Assembly: GCF_024623455.1 (NCBI RefSeq)
Contig: NZ_JANIPJ010000006.1
Coordinates: 1 to 64,000 of the forward strand
Length of the DNA stretch: 64,000 nucleotides
Direction: 5' to 3'
From: Paenibacillus soyae
GTDB lineage: Bacteria > Bacillota > Bacilli > Paenibacillales > Paenibacillaceae
The notes under the pieces were generated by a model, which had not been told where the DNA came from, ran no database searches, and saw only the letters and a list, made by a program, of their open reading frames with translations. Shown here one piece after another: positions 26,066 through 32,985 of the stretch (positions within the stretch are counted from its first letter, which is position 1; every line of letters starts with the position of its first letter). The position numbers and the translations under genes are program-made.

Positions 26066-27880
26066 TTGTCCGTACATCATCCTGAATATACAGGCTATCT
26101 CATGGTTCACTTTATCGGCGAGCAGCCGGACGGAGAGCAAGTGTACTTCTCCTACAGCGAGAACGGCCTTCACTGGAAGGACTTGAACGGCGGCTTGCCG
26201 GTACTCCGTTCCGAGCTCGGCGAGAAGGGAGCGCGGGACCCGTTCCTTATCCGCTCGCCCAAGGAGGACAAGTTCTACCTGATCGCCACGGACCTTCGAA
26301 TCGCGAGCGGCAAAGGCTGGGGAGCCGCCGTCGAGGCGGGAAGCCGGGACATTATCGTGTGGGAATCGGCGGATTTGGTCCGCTGGTCTGAGCCGCGGGC
26401 CGTCACGATCGGCGTTCCAGGCGCTGGCTGCGTATGGGCGCCGGAAGCCGTATACGACGAGGCCGCCGACGAGTTTCTCGTGTTCTGGGCCTCCGCGACG
26501 CAGGGACCGGACGAGCAGGAACGGAAGCATAAAATTTACAGCTCCCGCACCAAGGATTTCCGCAGCTTCACGCCGGCCGACATTTACATCGAGCGTGATA
26601 GCCATATCATCGATACGACCATCATCGCCCATAACGGCGCTTATTACCGTTTCTCCAAGGACGAAACGACGAAGAACATCGTCGTCGAGAAAGGCGCCTC
26701 GCTGGACAAGTCTTCGTTCGTCCCCCTGCGCGTTCCGGCGCTCGAGAGCTTGTTCGGGGTGGAAGGCCCGCAAATTTACAAGCTGAACGGCCGCGAGGAA
26801 TGGTGCCTGATCGTAGACCGATTCGCCGAAGGAAAAGGCTACCTGCCGCTCTTAACCTCCGACCTGGACGGCGGCGAATTCCGGGTGCTTCCGGATGAGG
26901 CGTTCGACCTCGGGAAGACGAAAAAACGCCACGGCGGCGTCCTGCCGATTACGGGCGAGGAATGCGCCCGCCTGCTGGCGGCCTTCGGCGACGGCCATCA
27001 GGTTCTGCCCGGCCAATTCGCCGATCCCGACATCGCGAAGTTCGACGGCCGCTACTATATCTATCCGACGACGGATGGCTTCACGGGCTGGTCGGGTACC
27101 GCGTTTCGCGTGTTCTCATCGGATGATCTGCGCCTCTGGAAGGACGAGGGCATGATCCTGGATCTCGCCACCGACGACGTGCCTTGGGCTGTCGGAAGCG
27201 CATGGGCTCCGGCCATCGCCACCAAGAACGGGAGCTACTATTATTATTTCTGCGGCAAGCTGCCAAGCGGGCAAAGCGCCATCGGCGCGGCGGTTGCCGA
27301 AACGCCTGTGGGGCCGTTCCGCGCGATGCCGGAGCCTCTCCTTACAATGGATCAAATGAAGCGGCTCGGAATCGCCATGGGTCAAGCGATCGATCCGTCC
27401 GTTTATTTCGAGGAAGACGGCACGCCGTACCTGCTGTTCGGCAACAGTCACGGCGCCATCGTGCAGCTCGGGGAAGATATGGTGAGCGTGCTCGAGGATA
27501 CGATGGCCAATATCGACGGCCTGCACGACTTCCGGGAGGCGGTGACCGTACTGAAGCGCGGCGGACTGTACCACTTCACGTGGTCCTGCGACGACACCGG
27601 AAGCGAGGATTACCATGTCAACTATGGCACGTCGGATAAGCTGTACGGACCCGTCGAGTACCGCGGCACGATCCTGGCGAAGAACGAAGAGAAGGAGATG
27701 CTCGGCACCGGCCATCATTCGATCCTTCGTGATCCGGATAGCGATCAATATTGGATCGCCTATCATCGTTTCGTCACGCCGCTTTCCCGCTTCACGGAAG
27801 GGAAAGGCTTCCATCGCGAGACGTGCATCGCCCCCCTCCTCTTCGGCGAAGACGGGCTGATGCAGCCGGTACGGCTCTAG
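26066..27880 (+). CDS. Two-domain glycoside hydrolase family 43 protein
   Basis: At 604 residues this protein contains two GH43 propellers in tandem. Domain 1 (about 1-290) has D58 in GARDPF, D183 in IIDTTII and E233 in GVEGPQIY. Domain 2 (about 312-604) has D320 in FADPDI, D443 in AIDPSVYF and E491 in FREAVTVL. Both catalytic triads appear complete, so this is probably a bifunctional arabinofuranosidase/xylosidase-type enzyme, or one that handles both ends of a branched substrate. There is no signal peptide. The start is a TTG with an excellent AAGGAGGG site 6 bases upstream, and no ATG fits. It follows the AraC gene and ends at a strong terminator. Confidence 0.9.
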   Translation: MSVHHPEYTGYLMVHFIGEQPDGEQVYFSYSENGLHWKDLNGGLPVLRSELGEKGARDPFLIRSPKEDKFYLIATDLRIASGKGWGAAVEAGSRDIIVWESADLVRWSEPRAVTIGVPGAGCVWAPEAVYDEAADEFLVFWASATQGPDEQERKHKIYSSRTKDFRSFTPADIYIERDSHIIDTTIIAHNGAYYRFSKDETTKNIVVEKGASLDKSSFVPLRVPALESLFGVEGPQIYKLNGREEWCLIVDRFAEGKGYLPLLTSDLDGGEFRVLPDEAFDLGKTKKRHGGVLPITGEECARLLAAFGDGHQVLPGQFADPDIAKFDGRYYIYPTTDGFTGWSGTAFRVFSSDDLRLWKDEGMILDLATDDVPWAVGSAWAPAIATKNGSYYYYFCGKLPSGQSAIGAAVAETPVGPFRAMPEPLLTMDQMKRLGIAMGQAIDPSVYFEEDGTPYLLFGNSHGAIVQLGEDMVSVLEDTMANIDGLHDFREAVTVLKRGGLYHFTWSCDDTGSEDYHVNYGTSDKLYGPVEYRGTILAKNEEKEMLGTGHHSILRDPDSDQYWIAYHRFVTPLSRFTEGKGFHRETCIAPLLFGEDGLMQPVRL

Positions 27881-27903
27881 AAGATAAGGTAAAACGGAAA
27901 TTA

Positions 27904-27931
27904 GGGCTCCGCTAAGTGGCGGAGCCCTTTT
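27904..27931 (+). terminator. Terminator after the two-domain GH43 gene
   Basis: A 9-bp GC-rich stem (GGGCTCCGC with GCGGAGCCC) around a 6-base loop is followed by TTTT, 23 bases after the stop codon. Confidence 0.85.
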
Positions 27932-27951
27932 CTATGCCGCTACCATGGATG

Positions 27952-28152
27952 CTGATGGCTAACGGAAATGAGCGACCCTATTTCGAATAAATCGGCTTTA
28001 TTTCAACGGTTAACGGAAATGAGCGACGTTATTCCCCTGTTTTCATGGCGATTCTAATCAAAAGTTGCGTAATAAAGGCGCTCAGTTCCGCTAGCCACTC
28101 CAATGACTTCATTTTCAGATGAATAAAGGCCCCTAGTTCCGTTAGCATCAGA
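27952..28152. repeat. Nested palindromic repeat element, copy 1 (four units in ++-- order)
   Basis: Four related units of about 24 bases occur at 27959, 28011, 28070 and 28121. The first two read CTAACGGAAATGAGCG and end in CTATT or TTATT; the last two are the same motif inverted (TTCCGCTAG and TTCCGTTAG ends). The outer units pair with each other and the inner ones pair with each other. The outer stem extends into the flanks (CTGATG with CATCAG). With its surroundings it fills the 390-base gap between the GH43 terminator and the TIMP-like gene; I see no gene in that gap. Confidence 0.7.
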
Positions 28153-28272
28153 CATGTTCCGTATCTTTGCTCGACTTCTCACGTGTGAGAGATATATGAG
28201 ATCAACGTGCAACAAAGTGTTGTACCTTTTCGTTTATTCCCATAAGATTGCATCCCAGGGGAGGTCATTGAA

Positions 28273-28884
28273 ATTCGAAGAGGATTCCTTTTATCCATTG
28301 TTGTTTGTATCCTATTTGTGGTTCTAGCCTCATCGCTCCCTTCGACTGCGTATGCTTGCTCCTGTGCACAGCCTAATTCGGTAGAGGATGAATTCAACCG
28401 TTCTGAAGCCGTCTTTGCCGGACGCGTACTGGAAGTCGAGCAGCAACGGAATCGGTCGAATACGGCTGTGCTATTCGAAGTAGATCGGATATGGAAAGGC
28501 GGACCGGATTCACAAGTCGTCATTCACACGGGAAGCGGCGGCGGAGATTGCGGATTTAAATTTCAAGCGGGCAATGAATATCTGGTCTATGCCAGCTTAT
28601 CGGATATGTATGGTGAAATGCAGCTTACCTCCATTATTTGCGATCGGACCTCGGCGCTGAACCTATCGGGGGAGGATATCAACCTTCTTGGAGCTCTTAG
28701 CGAAGAGAAATTACCGACCAAGCAAGTGAAGCTGAGCCTCGGGGTGGAAGCAAAAAAACAACCGTCGTCAGCTCCCGAGCAGAATCCAAACGATAGCTTG
28801 CCGAATCTGACATGGATGATTGGATTAGGAATAGCGCTGGGGTTGCTTGGCCTATTCGTTTGGATGAGAAGGAAGAAGCCGTGA
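28273..28884 (+). CDS. Secreted TIMP-like protein with membrane anchor; probable ATT start
   Basis: The mature part begins YACSCAQPNSVEDEFNRSEAVFAGRVLEV, the typical opening of bacterial proteins related to tissue inhibitors of metalloproteinases (OB fold, N-terminal CxC). It ends with a helix (WMIGLGIALGLLGLFVWM) and RRKKP, a membrane anchor. The first ATG/GTG/TTG codon in frame (GTG at 28318) would cut through the signal peptide. With an ATT at 28273 the product begins MRRGFLLSIVVCILFVVLAS, a perfect signal peptide, and AGGGGAGG lies 8 bases upstream. An ATT start is rare; a sequence error is the alternative. The gene is monocistronic. Its target, if any, is unknown. Confidence 0.75.
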   Translation: MRRGFLLSIVVCILFVVLASSLPSTAYACSCAQPNSVEDEFNRSEAVFAGRVLEVEQQRNRSNTAVLFEVDRIWKGGPDSQVVIHTGSGGGDCGFKFQAGNEYLVYASLSDMYGEMQLTSIICDRTSALNLSGEDINLLGALSEEKLPTKQVKLSLGVEAKKQPSSAPEQNPNDSLPNLTWMIGLGIALGLLGLFVWMRRKKP

Positions 28885-28942
28885 GACAAGAGGAACAGCT
28901 GCTAACGAAGATGGCTTTCTCCTCCATGCCGCCCATACGAAT

Positions 28943-28969
28943 AACGCCATCACATTTCGTGATGGCGTT
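28943..28969. terminator. Hairpin between converging genes
   Basis: An 11-bp perfect stem (AACGCCATCAC with GTGATGGCGTT) and a 5-base loop lie between the TIMP-like gene and the converging thioredoxin-like gene. The last codons and the stop of the latter fall inside it. The T content is low on both sides, so termination is probable but not certain. Confidence 0.5.
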
Positions 28970-29321
28970 CCGTTTGTCTGGAATCGTGGGGATCGTAAAT
29001 CTCGTAAATCTGATCCAGCCTTTCCTGTAATCGATCCAATCGAACAAACCGATCCTCTCGTATATACTCCTTCCGATCGATAATCAGGAGCATAATCGGA
29101 ACGGTAAATATCAAAAACTTTTCCGCTACCTCTTCCACTTGATTGGCATGAATATGACCTAGATGAATTCGCGGGTAATCCTCCAACAGCTCTCTTAGCT
29201 TAGGAAGCAGAGCATGACATACGCTGCACTCCGGTCTGGATATATATATAAAAGCCATTTCATGATTTTCAAGAAATTTTTCAATCATCTCCATCGATGT
29301 TAATTCAATCAGCTTTTTCAT
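28950..29321 (-). CDS. Thioredoxin-like protein
   Basis: A 123-residue protein with the thioredoxin active site PECSVCHALLPKL (C32 and C35) and the cis-proline region FTVPIMLLI near residue 80. No signal peptide is present, so it is cytoplasmic. The open frame extends 55 codons upstream, but the ATG at 29321 gives a normal thioredoxin N-terminus and has GGGAG 9 bases upstream. It overlaps the end of the NirB-like gene by 17 bases, so the two are co-translated. Its place next to sulfur-handling genes suggests a role in disulfide or persulfide reduction. Confidence 0.85.
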   Translation of the reverse strand: MKKLIELTSMEMIEKFLENHEMAFIYISRPECSVCHALLPKLRELLEDYPRIHLGHIHANQVEEVAEKFLIFTVPIMLLIIDRKEYIREDRFVRLDRLQERLDQIYEIYDPHDSRQTERHHEM

Positions 29322-29961
29322 TAATTGTTTCTCCCGTGTACGTTCCGATAATCCGCCGCAGAGCCTCAAGCGAGACACGGTCGACGAACCTGCTGAACTT
29401 TTCTTTGCCTTTGGCATTTGCCTTGTAGTAATCGATAATAGCCGTAATCGCTGAGACAAGATCATCTCCCGATATCCCGGATGCAAGCCGTTTGGCGACT
29501 GAAGCTTTAAGTCCTTTCGGTTCTCCGCCTACGTATATATCGAAGGTGTCCCTCATCTTGACGATCCCGATGTCCTTCAGCAGAGGCTCACTCGTGCCGA
29601 GTCCGCAGCCCGCAAACCCGACCTTCAAGGGTACCGGCGTTTCGATTCCCGCAATGGCTTCGTTCAGGAAGAGCGCCGTTTCTAAACCTGCCTCTTCCGC
29701 GCCTTTGCAAAAGTTGCAAGCGATTAAGCTCTTTACGACGAAGCCCGGCGGGGTTATTTCAAGGCCGGCATTTCTTAACTCATTGACGATATGTTCACGA
29801 CGATCGAACGGCACTTCTATATAAAGCTGCTTAAACGGCGTCATCTCGATCTTCGCTTCTTCACCTGCCAAAGCGCCGATTGCCGCCAGCTGCGCCGGGG
29901 TGAAGAGGGTTCCTCCTACTTGTATCGTCGGATTGACTGCAATCTTGACAACCTCTCCCAT
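29305..29961 (-). CDS. NirB-like nitrite/sulfite reductase domain protein (reduced form)
   Basis: The 218-residue protein resembles the ferredoxin-like plus siroheme/4Fe-4S half of nitrite and sulfite reductases, with FTPAQLAAIGALA near the start and PLKVGFAGCGLGTSEPLLKDIGIV near residue 115. Only three cysteines lie in the expected places (C82 and C85 in ACNFCKG, C119 in GCGLG), rather than the CX5C...CX3C set that holds the cluster and siroheme in full enzymes. It is also much shorter than the usual 500 or more residues. So it probably is not a standard reductase; a sulfur-carrier or electron-transfer role is possible. A good promoter (TTGACA, 17, TATTCT) lies upstream. It is divergent from the ArsR/CoA-disulfide reductase operon. 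Confidence 0.75.
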   Translation of the reverse strand: MGEVVKIAVNPTIQVGGTLFTPAQLAAIGALAGEEAKIEMTPFKQLYIEVPFDRREHIVNELRNAGLEITPPGFVVKSLIACNFCKGAEEAGLETALFLNEAIAGIETPVPLKVGFAGCGLGTSEPLLKDIGIVKMRDTFDIYVGGEPKGLKASVAKRLASGISGDDLVSAITAIIDYYKANAKGKEKFSRFVDRVSLEALRRIIGTYTGETINEKAD

Positions 29962-30029
29962 AATGGTTTCCCTCCTATAGGTTGGTAACGCTGCACCTAT
30001 TCATTCGCGAACGTCACCTTGCCGACTCC

Positions 30030-30058
30030 AGAATACCCCCACACCGTATAATTGTCAA
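30030..30058 (-). promoter_or_regulatory. Sigma-A promoter of the NirB-like/thioredoxin operon
   Basis: TTGACA and TATTCT on the minus strand are separated by exactly 17 bases, about 70 bases upstream of the start codon. The spacer carries a G-run (GTGTGGGGG), and a second C-run follows at 30067-30078. Such G/C tracts occur in CsoR/CstR-type operators, but the symmetry here is poor. Confidence 0.7.
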
Positions 30059-30137
30059 TCAAAAAATTACCCCCCTACCCTATAATAACAATAAATCAAT
30101 TTGCTGGTTCAGGCAGCGGGTTGATTTTTTTATCACA

Positions 30138-30157
30138 ATATCGTAATATTACGATAT
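30138..30157. promoter_or_regulatory. Perfect 20-bp palindromic operator of the ArsR regulator
   Basis: ATATCGTAAT is followed directly by its exact reverse complement. It lies 31 bases upstream of the arsR-type start codon, in the right place for autorepression. ArsR-family sites are commonly AT-rich palindromes of this size. Confidence 0.75.
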
Positions 30158-30188
30158 ATTGATTTTAAAAATACGAGGTGCTTCCGAA

Positions 30189-30479
30189 ATGGATAACAAT
30201 TTTAATCGGTTCAACGAAGCTTCGGATATATTGAAGGCACTGGCTCATCCTGTCCGCCTCTGCATTGTGAAGGGTCTGCTTCAGAAAGGCCATTGCAACG
30301 TCGGCTATATGCAGGAATGTCTGGACCTGCCGCAGTCTACCGTATCCCAGCATTTGCAGAAGCTTCGCCACTTTGGAATTGTCGCCACGGAACGCAACGG
30401 TCTCGAGGTCAACTACACGATTGCCGACGAGAGAGTCAAAGACATCATAAGAGTTTTCTTCGGGGAGGAATCATCATGA
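30189..30479 (+). CDS. ArsR-family regulator, probably sulfur-responsive
   Basis: A 96-residue winged-helix repressor with the ArsR core LPQSTVSQHLQKLRHFGIV and the wing NGLEVNYTI. Three cysteines (C25 in RLCIVK, C36 in GHCNVG and C44 in MQECL) could sense reactive sulfur, metals or oxidants. The usual arsenic motif CXCXXC is absent. The ATG at 30189 is preferred to the earlier TTG because GAGGTG precedes it. It overlaps the next gene in the form ATGA, so it is tightly co-translated with a sulfur-transfer enzyme. This, plus the palindrome upstream, suggests a persulfide-responsive switch. That assignment is inference. Confidence 0.85.
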   Translation: MDNNFNRFNEASDILKALAHPVRLCIVKGLLQKGHCNVGYMQECLDLPQSTVSQHLQKLRHFGIVATERNGLEVNYTIADERVKDIIRVFFGEESS

Positions 30480-32920
30480 GCAAAAAAGTATTGATTGTCG
30501 GCGGTGTCGCCGGAGGCGCATCGGCCGCAGCGCGGCTTCGCCGCTTAGATGAAGAAGCGCACATTGTCATGTTCGAGAGAGACGAACATATTTCTTTTGC
30601 CAATTGCGGCTTGCCTTACTATATCGGAGATGCCATCAAGGACCGGTCCAAATTGCTTGTGCAGACGCCGGAAGGAATGCATAAGCGCTTTAATCTCGAC
30701 ATTCGGACCGAGAGCGAGGTAACAGCCATTGATCCCGCTCGCAAAACCGTACGCGTAAGCAGCAAAGAACGCGGCGCGTACGACGAAAGCTACGACTACC
30801 TTATTTTATCTCCGGGAGCGAAGCCTATTCGTCCATCTCTTCCAGGTGTGGAAAGCTCCAAAATATTGACTTTACGCAACGTTGCCGACACGGACCGCAT
30901 CAAAAACCGCGTTGTCGATTCGAACACGAAATCGGCAGTCGTGATAGGCGGCGGTTTCATCGGCGTGGAAATGGCCGAAAATTTGAAGGAGATTGGACTC
31001 GAAGTCACCTTAGTCCAGTCGGGATCGCAGCTGCTTGCCCCATTCGATATTGAGATGTCTCACATGCTTGCGAAGGAGCTCGAACAGCATGGCGTCAATC
31101 TGATCTTCTCGGACAGCGCGCAGTCCTTCAAGGAAACGGGAGAGCAAATCCAAATCGTGCTTGCTAGCGGTGCGGTCTTGACAAGCGACATCGTTCTGCT
31201 CGCGATCGGAGTTGCGCCCGATACCGGCTTTTTGAAGGACAGCGGACTTGCGTTCACGCCGAAAGGCCACATCGTCGTCAACGAAAAGCTGGAAACGAAT
31301 CTGGATGGCGTATATGCCGTCGGCGACGCGATCGAAGTGGTTGATTTCGTTAATGGGCGGAAGACGGCTATCCCGCTCGCCGGTCCGGCTAACAAGCAAG
31401 GCCGGATCGCAGCCGATAATGTTTGCGGGTTAGGCACGACCTACAAAGGATCGCAAGGAACCTCCATCATTAAAGTGTTCGGCCTGACAGGCGCGGCTAC
31501 CGGCAATAATGAAAAAACGCTGCAGCAGCTAGGCATCCCGTACCAAGTGACGTATGTGCATCCCAGCTCGCATGCCTCTTATTATCCTGGAGCCACTCCT
31601 ATCACGATCAAGCTGATCTTTAATCAGGAGGGCACGATTCTTGGCGCTCAAGCCGTCGGATCTGCGGGCGTGGACAAGCGAATCGACGATATCGCAACCG
31701 TCATTCGGCTTCGGGGCACGGTGAAAGACTTGACAGAGCTTGAGCTTACCTACGCGCCTCCTTATTCTTCGGCCAAAGATCCTGTGAACATGGCTGGCTA
31801 TACCGCGGAGAATATCTTAGAAGGCCGAACTCAAGTTTTCTTGCCGCAGGATTTGAAGAACTTCGATCCGAGCAAAATGACACTCGTTGACGTTCGTACT
31901 GAAATAGAGCACAACAACGGCCATATTCCGAGATCGCTCCTGCTTCCCGTTGACGAGCTGCGCGACCGCTTGGGCGAGCTAGATCCGAACAAGGAAATCT
32001 GGGTGTACTGCCAGGTTGGGTTACGAGGCTACACCGCGTCTCGCATTTTGCAGCAGAAGGGATTTCGCGTACGAAATTTAACCGGAGGCTACAAAACGTA
32101 TAAAATGGCGACCTATCAACCGCAAGGCTTGGATAATCATCAACTGACAGCGGCGGCAGTCGAGCAGGAGCATTACGAGACACGCGCCGATATGGAATTG
32201 GATGCTTGCGGCTTATCCTGCCCAGGTCCGCTAATCGAAGTGAAACAAAAGATGGATCAGCTGAAGCCGGGGCAAGTGCTGCGCGCAACGGCATCCGATC
32301 CCGGATTTTACGAGGATATTCGGGCATGGGCGCAAATGTCGGGCAACGAAGCCTTCCAAGTCGGCAGGACCGAAAACGGTATGATTGAAGCGTATGTAAG
32401 AAAAGGCGCTCCCGTCTTCCCTTCCGCTTCCGCCGATGCTTCAGCGCGTCCGGACGGCAGCTCGATGGTTGTGTTCAGCGGCGATCTCGACAAAGCGATC
32501 GCTTCCTTCATTATCGCGAACGGAGCGGCAGCCAGCGGGAAGAAGGTCACGATGTTCTTCACCTTCTGGGGACTTAACGTGATTCGAAAGCCGGAGAAGG
32601 TTTCGGTTGCGAAAAGCTTTATCGGCCGCATGTTCGGGCTCATGATGCCTCGCGGCAGCAAGAAGCTTTCCCTGTCCAGAATGAACATGATGGGCTTAGG
32701 CACCAAAATGATCCGGGGCGTGATGAAAGGGAAAAACATATCATCGCTGGAAGAATTGATAGCAACCGCGATAGACCAAGGGGTCGAGGTGGTCGCTTGC
32801 CAAATGTCGATGGATGTCATGGGCATCCAGAAAGAAGAGCTGATCGACGGCGTCAAAATCGGCGGCGTTGGCTATTACCTGGGTAAGGCCGATCAATCGG
32901 GCATTAATTTGTTTATATAA
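30476..32920 (+). CDS. Four-domain sulfur enzyme: CoA-disulfide reductase, rhodanese, TusA and DsrE-like
   Basis: This 814-residue fusion has, in order: an FAD/NAD(P) CoA-disulfide reductase (GGVAGGASAAARLR at residue 9; active cysteine C44 in FANCGLPYY; residues 1-450); a rhodanese domain with catalytic C512 in YCQVGLRGYT; a TusA domain (ACGLSCPGPLIEV, with C578 and C582); and a C-terminal DsrE/DsrF-like domain (about 655-814, FSGDLDKAIASFIIANGAAASGKKV). Known relatives reduce CoA disulfides or persulfides and pass sulfane sulfur between domains. Joining all four makes an in-chain sulfur relay. The ATG at 30476 follows GGGGAGG and overlaps the ArsR stop. The longer upstream reading frame belongs to the regulator gene in another frame. 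A bidirectional terminator follows. Confidence 0.93.
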   Translation: MSKKVLIVGGVAGGASAAARLRRLDEEAHIVMFERDEHISFANCGLPYYIGDAIKDRSKLLVQTPEGMHKRFNLDIRTESEVTAIDPARKTVRVSSKERGAYDESYDYLILSPGAKPIRPSLPGVESSKILTLRNVADTDRIKNRVVDSNTKSAVVIGGGFIGVEMAENLKEIGLEVTLVQSGSQLLAPFDIEMSHMLAKELEQHGVNLIFSDSAQSFKETGEQIQIVLASGAVLTSDIVLLAIGVAPDTGFLKDSGLAFTPKGHIVVNEKLETNLDGVYAVGDAIEVVDFVNGRKTAIPLAGPANKQGRIAADNVCGLGTTYKGSQGTSIIKVFGLTGAATGNNEKTLQQLGIPYQVTYVHPSSHASYYPGATPITIKLIFNQEGTILGAQAVGSAGVDKRIDDIATVIRLRGTVKDLTELELTYAPPYSSAKDPVNMAGYTAENILEGRTQVFLPQDLKNFDPSKMTLVDVRTEIEHNNGHIPRSLLLPVDELRDRLGELDPNKEIWVYCQVGLRGYTASRILQQKGFRVRNLTGGYKTYKMATYQPQGLDNHQLTAAAVEQEHYETRADMELDACGLSCPGPLIEVKQKMDQLKPGQVLRATASDPGFYEDIRAWAQMSGNEAFQVGRTENGMIEAYVRKGAPVFPSASADASARPDGSSMVVFSGDLDKAIASFIIANGAAASGKKVTMFFTFWGLNVIRKPEKVSVAKSFIGRMFGLMMPRGSKKLSLSRMNMMGLGTKMIRGVMKGKNISSLEELIATAIDQGVEVVACQMSMDVMGIQKEELIDGVKIGGVGYYLGKADQSGINLFI

Positions 32921-32952
32921 TGGACACAATCCGCCTTAATCCATACAAAAAA

Positions 32953-32980
32953 ACGTCACCACGGGATGTGGTGACGTCTT
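32953..32980. terminator. Bidirectional terminator between converging genes
   Basis: A 10-bp stem (ACGTCACCAC with GTGGTGACGT) with a GGGAT loop is followed by CTTTT on the plus strand and by seven T residues on the minus strand, so it ends both the sulfur operon and the SLH-protein gene. Confidence 0.85.
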
Positions 32981-32985
32981 TTGAT

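Noticed and set aside
27952..28152. CRISPR array
   Set aside because: The units are inverted relative to each other, diverged, and not separated by uniform unique spacers; no cas gene is present.
28780..28884. LPXTG sortase signal in the TIMP-like protein
   Set aside because: The C-terminus has a helix and a basic tail, but the pentapeptide reads LPNLT rather than LPXTG, so it is treated as a plain membrane anchor.
30293..30475. N-terminal extension of the sulfur-relay enzyme
   Set aside because: This part is the other frame of the ArsR gene. The ATG at 30476 has a perfect ribosome binding site and gives the normal MSKKVLIVGG start.
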